Both the position numbers and the translations under genes were made by a program. This document shows, piece by piece, positions 26,538 through 34,900 of a DNA stretch of 64,000 nucleotides. Position 1 is the stretch's first letter; every line of letters begins with the position of its first letter. The DNA comes from Spongiibacter marinus (GTDB lineage: Bacteria > Pseudomonadota > Gammaproteobacteria > Pseudomonadales > Spongiibacteraceae): positions 218,374 through 282,373 of the forward strand of contig NZ_JAFBBD010000008.1 in assembly GCF_016906995.1 (NCBI RefSeq), read 5' to 3'. The notes under the pieces were generated by a model that made no database searches, was not told the origin of the DNA, and saw only the letters and a list, made by a program, of their open reading frames with translations.

Positions 26538-27741
26538 GTACCGAGCACTCGACGCTGGCGGCGCCAGTCGCAAGGGCATCGTCGAAGCCGATTCGATCCG
26601 CATGGCAAGGCAAGCCCTGCGGGATCAGCAGTTATTTCCGGTAGAAGTAAAAGCCACGCGCGATAAATCTTCCGGTAAGGGTGGCCTGTCGTTGTCGCGG
26701 CCGCGCATCGGTATTGCCGATCTGGCGCTGTTCACCCGCCACTTAGCAACACTGATACATTCCGGAATACCGGTCGAAGAGGCCTTGGCGGCAACGGCAA
26801 AGCACAGTCGCAAAGAGGCGCTCAAGCGTATAATTCTGGAATTGCGTTCGCGGGTATTGGAGGGGCACTCGCTCGCCGATGGACTGAACGATCACCCCCA
26901 CGTGTTTAGTTCTGTTTACCGTGCACTGGTCAGCTCTGGCGAAAAATCCGGTGATTTGGCAGAGGTGTTAAATCAGCTTGCAGAATACACCGAAGACAGC
27001 CAAAAGCTGCGGGGAGTGATTGTGCAGGCGGCGCTCTATCCCGTGGTATTGTGTTTTGTCGCCATCGGCGTCATTACCGCGCTAATGACCTATGTTGTTC
27101 CAAAGGTCACCGCGCAGTTTGAACACTACGATCAGACGCTGCCGTTTTTAACACGGGCACTGATTAGCATCAGCGACGGCCTCGCCAGCTACTGGTATGT
27201 GATGATTCTTGCGATAGCGGCCGTCGCGTCGGGCGTTTATCTATGGATGCGCGATCCGCAACGGCGCTTGCGAGCTCATCGCTGGGTATTGAAGGTGCCG
27301 CTTTGGGGATTGCTGATGCTGGAGCTGGACGCGGCGCGCATGCTGCGTACGCTGGCGATTTTGCTGTCGTCGGGGGTACCGTTTTTGGAAACGCTGAAAG
27401 TGGCCTGTGCAACGCTGGGCAATGAGCATTTAAAACAAAGCATGGATCGCGTGCGCGAGCAGGTGCGCGAGGGCAAGAGCTTTAGCCGGTGTTTACAGGA
27501 TGAAGCGGAATTGCCTCCAATGGCGGTGTATATGATCGCCAGTGGCGAATCCAGTGGCGAGTTGGAGCAGATGGTTCAGCGCGCCGCCGCCAACCTGGAG
27601 CGCGAGCTTCAGGCTCGTGTGCAAATGTTTGTCAGCCTTTTTGAACCCCTGTTAATCGTGGTTTTGGGGCTGGTAGTCTTAGCGATCGTGTTGGCAATTC
27701 TGCTGCCGATACTGCAATTGAATAACCTTACTCAGTTTTAG
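26524..27741 (+). CDS. gspF: type II secretion inner-membrane platform protein GspF
   Basis: Polytopic platform protein of 405 residues that couples GspE to the pseudopilus. It starts with PAFEYRALDAGG, has two repeated cytoplasmic domains (LALFTRHLATLIHSGIPVEE and the later LRTLAILLSSGVPFLE) and three membrane helices, the last near the C-terminus. A GTG at 26518 is also in frame, but the ATG at 26524 gives the family N-terminus. A Shine-Dalgarno AGGAGG for gspG lies just after its stop. Confidence 0.96.
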   Translation: MPAFEYRALDAGGASRKGIVEADSIRMARQALRDQQLFPVEVKATRDKSSGKGGLSLSRPRIGIADLALFTRHLATLIHSGIPVEEALAATAKHSRKEALKRIILELRSRVLEGHSLADGLNDHPHVFSSVYRALVSSGEKSGDLAEVLNQLAEYTEDSQKLRGVIVQAALYPVVLCFVAIGVITALMTYVVPKVTAQFEHYDQTLPFLTRALISISDGLASYWYVMILAIAAVASGVYLWMRDPQRRLRAHRWVLKVPLWGLLMLELDAARMLRTLAILLSSGVPFLETLKVACATLGNEHLKQSMDRVREQVREGKSFSRCLQDEAELPPMAVYMIASGESSGELEQMVQRAAANLERELQARVQMFVSLFEPLLIVVLGLVVLAIVLAILLPILQLNNLTQF

Positions 27742-27750
27742 GAGGTCGAC

Positions 27751-28194
27751 GTGGAGTCGCGTGCATTGAGTTCTCGCCGCCAACAGGGTTTCACACTGTT
27801 GGAAATCATGGTCGTTATCGTCATCTTGGGGCTCTTGGTGGCCGTTGTTGCTCCGAATGTACTGCAAAACCAGGACCGAGCGATGGTGGAGAAGGCCCGC
27901 GCAGATATAGCGGTGTTGGAACAGTCACTGGATATGTACAAGCTGGACAACCACGTTTACCCAACCACCGATCAAGGATTGATGGCGCTGGTTAAACGGC
28001 CTGAAACGGGCCCCTCGCCAAAAAATTATCGCAGCAATGGCTATATTAAGCGCCTGCCTGAGGACCCCTGGGGTAACCCCTATAATTACATCCAGCCTGG
28101 TGAGCACGGCCCCTACGACCTGTATTCCACCGGAGCTGATGGTGAAGAGGGCGGTGAGGAGTTAGCCCGTGACATCGTCAACTGGCAGGAGTAG
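27751..28194 (+). CDS. gspG: major pseudopilin GspG
   Basis: Main subunit of the pseudopilus, 147 residues. The prepilin peptidase site is QQG-FTLLE with cleavage after G13 and Glu at mature position 5. The C-terminal calcium-site pattern is LYSTGADGEEGGEE. The family landmarks VYPTTDQGL, YIKRLPEDPWGNPY are all present. The start is a GTG backed by a perfect AGGAGGT at 27740-27746, consistent with high expression. The gene overlaps gspH by 26 bases. Confidence 0.97.
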   Translation: MESRALSSRRQQGFTLLEIMVVIVILGLLVAVVAPNVLQNQDRAMVEKARADIAVLEQSLDMYKLDNHVYPTTDQGLMALVKRPETGPSPKNYRSNGYIKRLPEDPWGNPYNYIQPGEHGPYDLYSTGADGEEGGEELARDIVNWQE

Positions 28195-28675
28195 TCAACG
28201 CGGCTTCTCTTTGCTGGAGCTGTTGGTCGTTATCTTTATTATTGGCCTGATGAGCGGTGTTGCCGTGCTGACTCTGCCCAGCAGAGGTGGCGAAGAACTG
28301 CTGCGAGAGAATCGCGCGGTAATTCTGCTGGCGCTGCGTACAGCAAGGGCAGAAGCGGTGTTTAGTGGCCGCAGTTTGGGCTTGTTGTGGGATGGCGATA
28401 AAGGCCGCTTTCTGAGCCGCAATGCCGACGGCTGGTCAGCCATTACTCAGGGGCCATTGGCCAAGCCTTTGGAGATAGACGACGACTTGCGCAGTGAAAT
28501 CCTGTTAGCAGGCGAGCCATTAAATCTGCCTGAGGGTGATGACCGGCGCGTATTGACACCCCAGATACTGTTTTTGGGCGACGGCCAGACCAGTCCATTT
28601 CAATGGCGCTTATTATCTGCCGATGGCGGCTCTATCAGTGTTGATGACCGCTTGCGACCGGAGGCGGCGCGGTGA
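28169..28675 (+). CDS. gspH: minor pseudopilin GspH
   Basis: Minor pseudopilin of 168 residues. The prepilin site is QRG-FSLLE with cleavage after G12 and Glu at mature position 5, then a hydrophobic helix. The GspH-type body follows (TARAEAVFSGRSLGL). The start is a GTG within gspG. The 3' end overlaps gspI by 4 bases. Confidence 0.92.
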   Translation: MTSSTGRSSQRGFSLLELLVVIFIIGLMSGVAVLTLPSRGGEELLRENRAVILLALRTARAEAVFSGRSLGLLWDGDKGRFLSRNADGWSAITQGPLAKPLEIDDDLRSEILLAGEPLNLPEGDDRRVLTPQILFLGDGQTSPFQWRLLSADGGSISVDDRLRPEAAR

Positions 28676-29034
28676 GGGATCAACGCGGGTTTACACTGCT
28701 TGAGATTATGGTTGCGCTGATGATTTTTGCTACGGCGGCGGTGGCCTTGAGCAAGAGCCTGAGCGAAGCGACACTAAGCACCGGTGAGTTTGAGAAGCGC
28801 CAATTTGCCGACCTGCTCGCACAAAACCTGCTGATAGACATTCTTCGGGAGGGTTACGGGAACCGTAATCTGGGGGAGAAAAGCCTTGCGGGTTACGATT
28901 TTGTTTGGCGTCGGCGCTTGAGTGATACACCGGACCCCGCTATTCGCCGAGTGGATATCAGTGTTCAGCTCTCTGGCGACGAAGACACCTTAGCCAGCCG
29001 CAGCGCCTATATGCCGAAAAAGGTGGACCAGTAA
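28672..29034 (+). CDS. gspI: minor pseudopilin GspI
   Basis: Minor pseudopilin of 120 residues, expected to form the tip complex with GspJ and GspK. The prepilin site is QRG-FTLLE with cleavage after G6. The family pattern ADLLAQNLL and a late GYDFVWRRRL are visible. The start is a GTG overlapping the gspH stop; the stop overlaps the gspJ ATG by one base (TAATG). Confidence 0.92.
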   Translation: MRDQRGFTLLEIMVALMIFATAAVALSKSLSEATLSTGEFEKRQFADLLAQNLLIDILREGYGNRNLGEKSLAGYDFVWRRRLSDTPDPAIRRVDISVQLSGDEDTLASRSAYMPKKVDQ

Positions 29035-29642
29035 TGCGCAGGCAGGGCGGGTTTACCCTTGTCGAGCTACTGATTGCCATCGGCATCATGGCCTTATTGG
29101 GCGCGATGGCCAGCGCCATGCTGAATGGCGCACTGTCGAATCAAGAGCAGGTCGCTAAGCGCCAATACCAGCTGGAGCGCCTTGCACTGGCCCTGCAGAT
29201 GATGCGCCGGGATTTGGAGCAACTTACGCCGCGGATTCCCCGGGATGAACAAGGTGACGCGATGGGGGCAAGAATCGTCGCTGAACAGATTGGTGAAAAC
29301 AGTGAGTTGGAGTTTGTTCACGGTGGCCGCCGTGTATTGCCGGGGCAGCGTTTAGCCAGCACCCTGGAGCGTGTGCAATACCGGCTTGAAGACGGGCAGT
29401 TGCAGCGCCACAGCGCGGGCGTTGCCGACCCAACACAGAATAGCCCCTGGCAAAAACGCGTGATGCTCGAGGGGGTGGATCGCTTTGTTGTCAGTTTTTA
29501 TGACGGCAGTCGCTGGACCAATTTTTGGCCGCCCAGCACGCAGTTAAATGCCCTGCAGCCCAAGGGTCTGCGCGTCGAGTTGGATGTTGGCCCGTGGCCA
29601 GGCATCGAGATGAACGTTGTGCTGCCGGAGCTGGTGCCATGA
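29034..29642 (+). CDS. gspJ: minor pseudopilin GspJ
   Basis: Minor pseudopilin of 202 residues. The prepilin site is QGG-FTLVE with cleavage after G6, then a hydrophobic helix. The GspJ block LQMMRRDLEQLTPR and later RVQYRLEDGQL are characteristic. It overlaps gspK by 4 bases (ATGA). Confidence 0.93.
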   Translation: MRRQGGFTLVELLIAIGIMALLGAMASAMLNGALSNQEQVAKRQYQLERLALALQMMRRDLEQLTPRIPRDEQGDAMGARIVAEQIGENSELEFVHGGRRVLPGQRLASTLERVQYRLEDGQLQRHSAGVADPTQNSPWQKRVMLEGVDRFVVSFYDGSRWTNFWPPSTQLNALQPKGLRVELDVGPWPGIEMNVVLPELVP

Positions 29643-30619
29643 ATCTGCCGTCGACGCAGCGCGGTGCGGCGCTGCTAATGGTATTGCTGATGGTCGCCAT
29701 TATGTTGGTGTTGTCAGTAAACCTGGTGGAATCAGTGCGCTACAGCAGTCAGCGGCTGTTGAATCAACGCTACATGGATCAGGCCTATTGGTATGCGTTG
29801 GGCGGCGAGTACATCGCTGCGAAGTCGCTGGAAGATGTGGCGGGCGAGGACGTTATCGCACTGAATCAGAACTGGGCGCGCCGCGATGTTGTCTTCCCCG
29901 TGGAGGGCGGCTCTATCGCAGGGCTTATCGATGATCAGCAGGCTTGCTTTAATGTCAATCGCCTGCACCGGCCTGATGGCAGCGAACAGAGTGGCCAGAA
30001 GAGCGGCGCGCAACAAGTGTTTGAGTTGTTGCTGTTGAATGTGGACGTCGATGTGCAGCGCGCTGAGTATATCGGCCAGCGCTTAAGCGACTGGGTGGAT
30101 AGTGACTTCTCGCCCGAGGGCCCTTTTGGGGCGGAAGATTTGAGCTACAGTGGTGAGGATTATCCCTACCTGCCGCCCAATCAGGCCATTGATTCGGTGA
30201 GTGAGCTGGGCTTATTTGCCGATTTTGACGCGGAGGAGCAGGAGGCACTGCGGCCCTTTTTATGTGCGCTGCCCGAGTTTGATACCCGCTTGAATATTAA
30301 TACGCTGGGCGAGGAAGATGCCCCATTATTGGCGGCAGCTATTGGCAACCTGCTGGCCGTGGAGCAGATACAGCGACTTATTGCTGAGCGTCCTGCGGAA
30401 GGGTGGGCATCCGTTGAGAGTTTTATTGCCAGCTTGGGTCTTCCAGAGGGGCAACAGGTCGCCGCGGAGTTCCAGGCGGGACTGGGGGTGAAGTCCAGTT
30501 ATTTTCTCGGGCTGGCCGATGTGTTTTACGAGCAGCGCCGACTGCGCTTATACAGTCGCTTTGTACTTCGCAATGGCAAAGCCTATGCCTATGCGCGGGA
30601 ATATGGAGAAGTTTTTTGA
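29639..30619 (+). CDS. gspK: minor pseudopilin GspK
   Basis: Large minor pseudopilin of 326 residues that caps the pseudopilus tip. The prepilin site is QRG-AALLM with cleavage after G9. Mature position 5 is Met, not Glu, as is normal for GspK and consistent with a tip position. The helical insert domain (about 95-230) and the helix-hairpin-like stretch near FIASLGLPEGQQV are present. A longer open frame upstream overlaps gspJ heavily; the ATG at 29639 gives the proper prepilin leader. Confidence 0.93.
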   Translation: MNLPSTQRGAALLMVLLMVAIMLVLSVNLVESVRYSSQRLLNQRYMDQAYWYALGGEYIAAKSLEDVAGEDVIALNQNWARRDVVFPVEGGSIAGLIDDQQACFNVNRLHRPDGSEQSGQKSGAQQVFELLLLNVDVDVQRAEYIGQRLSDWVDSDFSPEGPFGAEDLSYSGEDYPYLPPNQAIDSVSELGLFADFDAEEQEALRPFLCALPEFDTRLNINTLGEEDAPLLAAAIGNLLAVEQIQRLIAERPAEGWASVESFIASLGLPEGQQVAAEFQAGLGVKSSYFLGLADVFYEQRRLRLYSRFVLRNGKAYAYAREYGEVF

Positions 30620-31797
30620 GCGAACGATTACTGCTATCAATGCCGGCGCCCCATGAGCCTACGGTGCAATGGCTCCAGTGGGACACCGAGGCCGAGCAAG
30701 TGCTCGACAGTGGTGTTGTCGATGCGCAAGCCAGCGCACTTGCCGCACTGGCCGAGCGCTTCGCTTCGCTGCCTTGCTTTGTCGTGGTGCCGGGCGAGTG
30801 GGTGAGCTGGCAACGGGTTGTGCTGCCAAAAGGGGGCCGTGTTGGCTTATCGGCGCTACCATTTTTGCTGGAAGAGCAGCTGTGCAGTGACCTGGAAAAC
30901 GTTCACCTGGCCTGTGGCGCGATCCGTGCCAATGAATCCACCGATGTGTTGGTGGTTGACCGGCAATACATGGATCTGTGGCACGGCCTACTGGCCAACA
31001 GCGGTTTGAAAATTAAATCGGTGGTACCCGACTACGCCGCGCTGCCCGCCAATGTTGCGCTGATCGATGACGTGCGGGCAGTTGCTCATATTGGGCAGCA
31101 GGCAATTGCCATCGCCAAAGATAACCTCAGCTACTGGTGGCAACTGGCGGCAGGCCAAGATACCTCCGCGCAAATATACCACCTGCAGGGTACTGAGCTG
31201 CCTGAGGGTTTGAATGAGCAAGACCATCAGGTCTTTGAGCATCGCTTAGCGATGATTGCCAAATTGTGGCAGCCCTGGCCAATTGACTTGTTCAGCGGCG
31301 CATACGCGTTGCGCGATGAGAGTGCGGCGCAATGGAAGCAATTTCGCTGTCCAGTGATACTGCTATTAACGGTGCTGTTCACCCATTTTATTCAGTTGGC
31401 CTTGGACGTTCGTGATAACCGTCGCCAGATCGAACTGTACGAGCAAGGCATGGTGGATATTTATCGCGATGTTTTCCCCGGTGCTCGAGTCGTGAACGCG
31501 CGTAGTCAAATGCGCAGTCAGTTGAATGCTCTGGAGGGCGTGCGCAGCGACAGTGACTTCCTTCCCTGGCTGGAGCGGATTGCCAATGCCAGTAAAGGCA
31601 ATGTATCCCTGCGTATTCAGCAAATGACCTATGCCAATAGCGCGATCAAAATTCTCGTCGAAGCAGACAGCTACGACGGCGTCGATCGCTGGGTAGCGGC
31701 ACTCGCCTCTCAGGGTTTTGAGGTGGAGCGGGGCGCCTTTGGGCAGTTGGATAAGGGGATTAGTGGGCAGCTTGAACTGCGGGAGGCAGCGCAATGA
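30616..31797 (+). CDS. gspL: type II secretion protein GspL
   Basis: Bitopic inner-membrane protein of 393 residues that recruits GspE. An actin-like cytoplasmic domain (about 1-235, with VVPGEWVSWQRVVLP and LPFLLEEQL) is followed by a membrane helix (about 244-262) and a ferredoxin-like periplasmic domain. The start is a TTG overlapping the gspK stop by 4 bases, which fits translational coupling rather than an independent ribosome site. Confidence 0.92.
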   Translation: MSERLLLSMPAPHEPTVQWLQWDTEAEQVLDSGVVDAQASALAALAERFASLPCFVVVPGEWVSWQRVVLPKGGRVGLSALPFLLEEQLCSDLENVHLACGAIRANESTDVLVVDRQYMDLWHGLLANSGLKIKSVVPDYAALPANVALIDDVRAVAHIGQQAIAIAKDNLSYWWQLAAGQDTSAQIYHLQGTELPEGLNEQDHQVFEHRLAMIAKLWQPWPIDLFSGAYALRDESAAQWKQFRCPVILLLTVLFTHFIQLALDVRDNRRQIELYEQGMVDIYRDVFPGARVVNARSQMRSQLNALEGVRSDSDFLPWLERIANASKGNVSLRIQQMTYANSAIKILVEADSYDGVDRWVAALASQGFEVERGAFGQLDKGISGQLELREAAQ

Positions 31798-32276
31798 ACG
31801 CGTTGATGAATTGGTTTGAAAGCCGCAATGAGCGAGAGCGCACGATTCTGCTGGCAGGGCTGATTGTCGGTGTCCCACTGCTTATTTGGCTGGCCGTCTG
31901 GCAGCCTCTTATCAGTGCCAAGCAGCAGTCGTCTGAGCGATTAGAGCAGCGTCGAGAGGCGTATTTATGGATGCAAGATGCGGCAGCAAAAGTGCGCGCG
32001 GCGCAACGCAGTGGTCGTAAGGTCACAACGGTAACTGGCTCCACCCAGCAACAAATCACCAGCGCTGCCAGGCAATATACAGTTGCCATCAGCCGCATTG
32101 AGCCGCAGAGCGGCGGCCGCTATGCGGTGCAGGTTAGCAATAGCGACTACAACAATATTGTGCGTTTTATCGATGCTCTGGTCGCGTCGGGCATGCCCTT
32201 GCACACCGTCTCAATGAGCCGATTAGATGTGCCGGGTAAAGTGTCGCTGCGAGTGGTATTAGGAGGCGAGGCTTGA
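31794..32276 (+). CDS. gspM: type II secretion protein GspM
   Basis: Small inner-membrane partner of GspL, 160 residues. A short cytoplasmic N-terminus (MNWFESRNERERT) leads to one membrane helix (about 19-38), a coiled segment, and a ferredoxin-like periplasmic domain ending SLRVVLGGEA. The sequence ISRIEPQSGGRYAVQV is typical of the family. It overlaps gspL and gspN by 4 bases each. Confidence 0.9.
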   Translation: MNALMNWFESRNERERTILLAGLIVGVPLLIWLAVWQPLISAKQQSSERLEQRREAYLWMQDAAAKVRAAQRSGRKVTTVTGSTQQQITSAARQYTVAISRIEPQSGGRYAVQVSNSDYNNIVRFIDALVASGMPLHTVSMSRLDVPGKVSLRVVLGGEA

Positions 32277-32992
32277 AGCGCTTAGCGATAATTGTTGTTT
32301 GCATACTGTTTTTTATCGTCGGCGTTGTTTGGCGAGCGCCTGCTTGGCTGCTAAGCGATGTAGCGGGTGAGCAGTTAGCTGGCGTTGAGCTGGGTGTTGC
32401 CAAGGGCTCGCTTTGGCGAGGGGAATTCAGTCATGTTGGTGTTCAGGGTGTCACGCTTCGCGGCGTAAGTTGGCAGCTGTCTCCTCTGCAGAGTTTTTCC
32501 GGCAAGCCTCTTGCTCTATCTATTGCTGAGCCCGCCAACGTGGCGTTAACGGCAGGTGTGAAGGGGGATGCCTTACTGATTTCGGGGCTGACTGCCACAG
32601 GGCGTTTGGCGCCTGTGCTCGAGGCGATACAGGTACCTGCGATGGGCTTTGACGGCGTATTCAATGCGCAGGCATCTGAGGCTAGTCTGACTGCTCAGGG
32701 GTGTCAGTCGCTTACCGGGAATGTGGAAATAGGGCAGTTAAGCGGTGATATCGACGGTTTGGAAAGCCTCGGGCAGATTCGGGCCGAGGTCAGTTGCGAT
32801 GCCGGTAGACTGCGGATCGTCATCGATGAGGCTAATCCTCACCGCCTACGTGGCACCGTAACGCTTGATGCGCGCGGCGTACCTCGCGGTCAAATTAGTT
32901 TAACGCCACCACCGCAGAGTGATATTTATCGCAGCCTCAGCCAGATGTTTGGGCGGCCGCGCAACGGGAAGGACTTCACGCTGCGTTTGTAA
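32273..32992 (+). CDS. gspN: type II secretion protein GspN
   Basis: Last gene of the secretion operon, 239 residues. There is one N-terminal membrane segment followed by a periplasmic body with the GspN pattern: LAGVELGVAKGSLWRGEFS, VSWQLSPLQSFSGK, and RGTVTLDARGVPRGQISLTP. GspN is present in only some systems and its role is not well defined. The start is a TTG overlapping the gspM stop. It is convergent with the DUF3080 gene 23 bases away. No gspO prepilin peptidase follows, so processing must rely on a peptidase encoded elsewhere. Confidence 0.9.
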   Translation: MKRLAIIVVCILFFIVGVVWRAPAWLLSDVAGEQLAGVELGVAKGSLWRGEFSHVGVQGVTLRGVSWQLSPLQSFSGKPLALSIAEPANVALTAGVKGDALLISGLTATGRLAPVLEAIQVPAMGFDGVFNAQASEASLTAQGCQSLTGNVEIGQLSGDIDGLESLGQIRAEVSCDAGRLRIVIDEANPHRLRGTVTLDARGVPRGQISLTPPPQSDIYRSLSQMFGRPRNGKDFTLRL

Positions 32993-33015
32993 GGGATTGA
33001 TCGTTATGCGGGCGG

Positions 33016-34065
33016 CTAGTCGCTTGCAGAAAGCCCACATTGTTTAAGGAGTTGCGAGCTTAGCGAAACATGCTCACGGTGGCTGGCTGTCACCGCGTTG
33101 AGCAGCGCGTCGCGCTCGGCTTGCCACTGACGGTAGGTGGCGGGCAGGGCGGTGTCGCCAAGATGCTCGGCCAGCGTGGTCTCGATAGCCCGCGTTGCCG
33201 TTAGCAGCGCCTGCTGATGACGATAGCTCTGCGCTGCGAGTACTTGAATCGAGCCGATAAACTGCCTGTGCAGCACCGCGGCGTAGCGCTGAGCGCGCGG
33301 CGTCGGTGAGCCTTGCAAGCACAGTGGTCTCCCATCAATACGTTGCTGAAGGAGTGCATTGGCCTGTTGCAGGCCGGCCAGTGCCTGGGCCTGGAAGTGC
33401 AGCATTTCACCGCCGAGCCCGGCGCGTAGCGTTTCCAGTATGGCGACAACGTCGGTGTGCGCGTCGAAGCCTTGCCCGCTCAACCACTGCTGTTGCAGGT
33501 GCTGCCAGCGCTGCAAAGCGCGAGTGGCCTGATCCTGAGTCGCATCTGGGTAAGCCTGGCGCTGGTCTGGTGAGCTGCTCCAAAGTTGGCGGTATTCACC
33601 GCCGCCGAGCAGTGCGTTGGCAAGCCGGTGGGCGAGTTGCTGCTGTTTGTGATCTCTCACCGCTGCCAGGGTGTTGGCGAGGTCGTTATCGTCTTCCGAT
33701 TTCAGATAGGCAATGCAGGGTTCTACCTCGTCGAGAAATCGCAAGCTAAACACCAGGTCGGTGGCGCTATCGCGGTGTCGACCCAAAATACTATTCTGTT
33801 CAGCTAGCGTTTGCGACAGTGCGCAGCGGCGTAAACGCAGAAACTCCAGCAGGTTGATGTCGTCGCCATTGATCGGCAGCTTTACCGATGCCGGGTGAGG
33901 GTAGCGAGGGCGACTAACGCTAAGCGCCTCAGCCTCCCGCTCAAGCACTCGCTGTAATCCGTCAATATAGCGCTGCCATGCGGCGGCATGGGGGTCGTCG
34001 TGGCTGCTGCATGCGGCGACAATAGAAAAGGTCGCGGCCACGAGGCCGCGAAGGACCGCCCTCAT
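33016..34065 (-). CDS. DUF3080 family lipoprotein
   Basis: A 349-residue protein with a lipoprotein signal (IVAAC, Cys at about 19, followed by Ser-Ser). The body is rich in Gln, Leu and Arg and probably largely helical, with blocks such as LPINGDDINLLEFLRLRRCALSQ and LGRHRDSATDLVFSLRFLDEV typical of DUF3080. The function is unknown. Its start overlaps the stop of the peroxidase-like gene (ATGA), so the two are made together and probably act in the same envelope compartment. Confidence 0.8.
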   Translation of the reverse strand: MRAVLRGLVAATFSIVAACSSHDDPHAAAWQRYIDGLQRVLEREAEALSVSRPRYPHPASVKLPINGDDINLLEFLRLRRCALSQTLAEQNSILGRHRDSATDLVFSLRFLDEVEPCIAYLKSEDDNDLANTLAAVRDHKQQQLAHRLANALLGGGEYRQLWSSSPDQRQAYPDATQDQATRALQRWQHLQQQWLSGQGFDAHTDVVAILETLRAGLGGEMLHFQAQALAGLQQANALLQQRIDGRPLCLQGSPTPRAQRYAAVLHRQFIGSIQVLAAQSYRHQQALLTATRAIETTLAEHLGDTALPATYRQWQAERDALLNAVTASHREHVSLSSQLLKQCGLSASD

Positions 34066-34640
34066 TGACCCAAAATGGCGGTGACGGTATTGACGAGTTC
34101 CTCTGAAAGCGGCGTCACGGCCGACGGGAAGGTTTGGCCAATACCGGTTCGCGGGTCGAATACGGTCTTGAAGAAGTTCCAGCTTGGCGAGATTCCACTA
34201 CTTTCCTGCGCGAGCTTTAGCAGCGGGTGGGGCGAATCGCAGCGTATACAACCGCGATGGAAAACAGGGAAACTCACACCAAAATTTGCGTGGCAGACTT
34301 TCGCTGTGCGTTTGCTGTCTGAATACTCCTGATTACCGAAGTCCGCCGTTGGTACACCGAGTACAAGTAGCCCTTGGTCTTTGTAGCGCTGGTATAGCGC
34401 TTCCAGACCCTTAAATTGAGGTGTGTAGCCGCACAAACTGGCGGTATTGACGATGACGACCGCCTTCGCAGAACGAAGTGTGTCGCAAAGTTGCAATGTC
34501 CCCGCTTCGAGTGTTGCCAATTCGCTGTTCAAACTGGCCGGGCATTGCCAATGTTCCTCTGCGGAGGGCTTGGCCTGCACCGCTAGGCTGCCCAGCAGCA
34601 GTACGATGGTAGTGAGAAGTCTCCCTGGGCAGGCTAGCAT
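34062..34640 (-). CDS. exported glutathione peroxidase-like protein
   Basis: A 192-residue thioredoxin-fold peroxidase homologue with a signal peptide ending around AVQA (residue 23), so it acts in the periplasm. The peroxidatic Cys is C70 in NTASLCGYTPQF, and the Trp-Asn pair is W153-N154. The catalytic Gln of the usual FPCNQFG is missing: the site reads VPTADFGNQE. The usual VNG-type loop is replaced by a C131-x-x-C134 motif (GCIRCDSPHP). These changes suggest thiol-based rather than glutathione-based recycling, which is inference. It is the middle gene of a leftward three-gene unit. Confidence 0.8.
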   Translation of the reverse strand: MLACPGRLLTTIVLLLGSLAVQAKPSAEEHWQCPASLNSELATLEAGTLQLCDTLRSAKAVVIVNTASLCGYTPQFKGLEALYQRYKDQGLLVLGVPTADFGNQEYSDSKRTAKVCHANFGVSFPVFHRGCIRCDSPHPLLKLAQESSGISPSWNFFKTVFDPRTGIGQTFPSAVTPLSEELVNTVTAILGQ

Positions 34641-34652
34641 ATTGCTCGCTCC

Positions 34653-34796
34653 TTAAAATTCGGCATCTTCGTCGATGCTGCGATGGCAGTTCTTCGCTGC
34701 AGTCTGCGACTTGATTGGCACCGGTACAACCGCGGGCTTAACCGGCTGGGCCGCTTGCCACAATCGAATAAAATAGTCGCATAATCTATTAATCAT
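34653..34796 (-). CDS. small hypothetical protein, 47 residues
   Basis: Reading leftward from the ATG at 34796: begins MINRLCDYFIRLWQAAQPVK, then a Pro/Val-rich middle and an acidic end DEDAEF. AAAGAGGT lies about six bases before the ATG, a good ribosome site, and the stop is 12 bases before the peroxidase-like gene, whose own GGAG site lies in that gap. The first 16 residues could form an amphipathic helix; there is no clear signal peptide. I recognise no family. The placement as first gene of the peroxidase-DUF3080 unit makes it a credible real gene. Confidence 0.55.
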   Translation of the reverse strand: MINRLCDYFIRLWQAAQPVKPAVVPVPIKSQTAAKNCHRSIDEDAEF

Positions 34797-34900
34797 TGTG
34801 TACCTCTTTGCTATCGGTTTGCGAGTTGTTACGTAGAGGTGTACGGAAGTTAGTGTAATTGCGATGTAAGGTGGCGCCGCCGATCACCGTGGGGAGGGTT

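Noticed and set aside
30616..32276. Unusual TTG starts in gspL and gspN as signs of damage
   Set aside because: Both overlap the previous stop by four bases and the proteins are full length, so coupling explains them.
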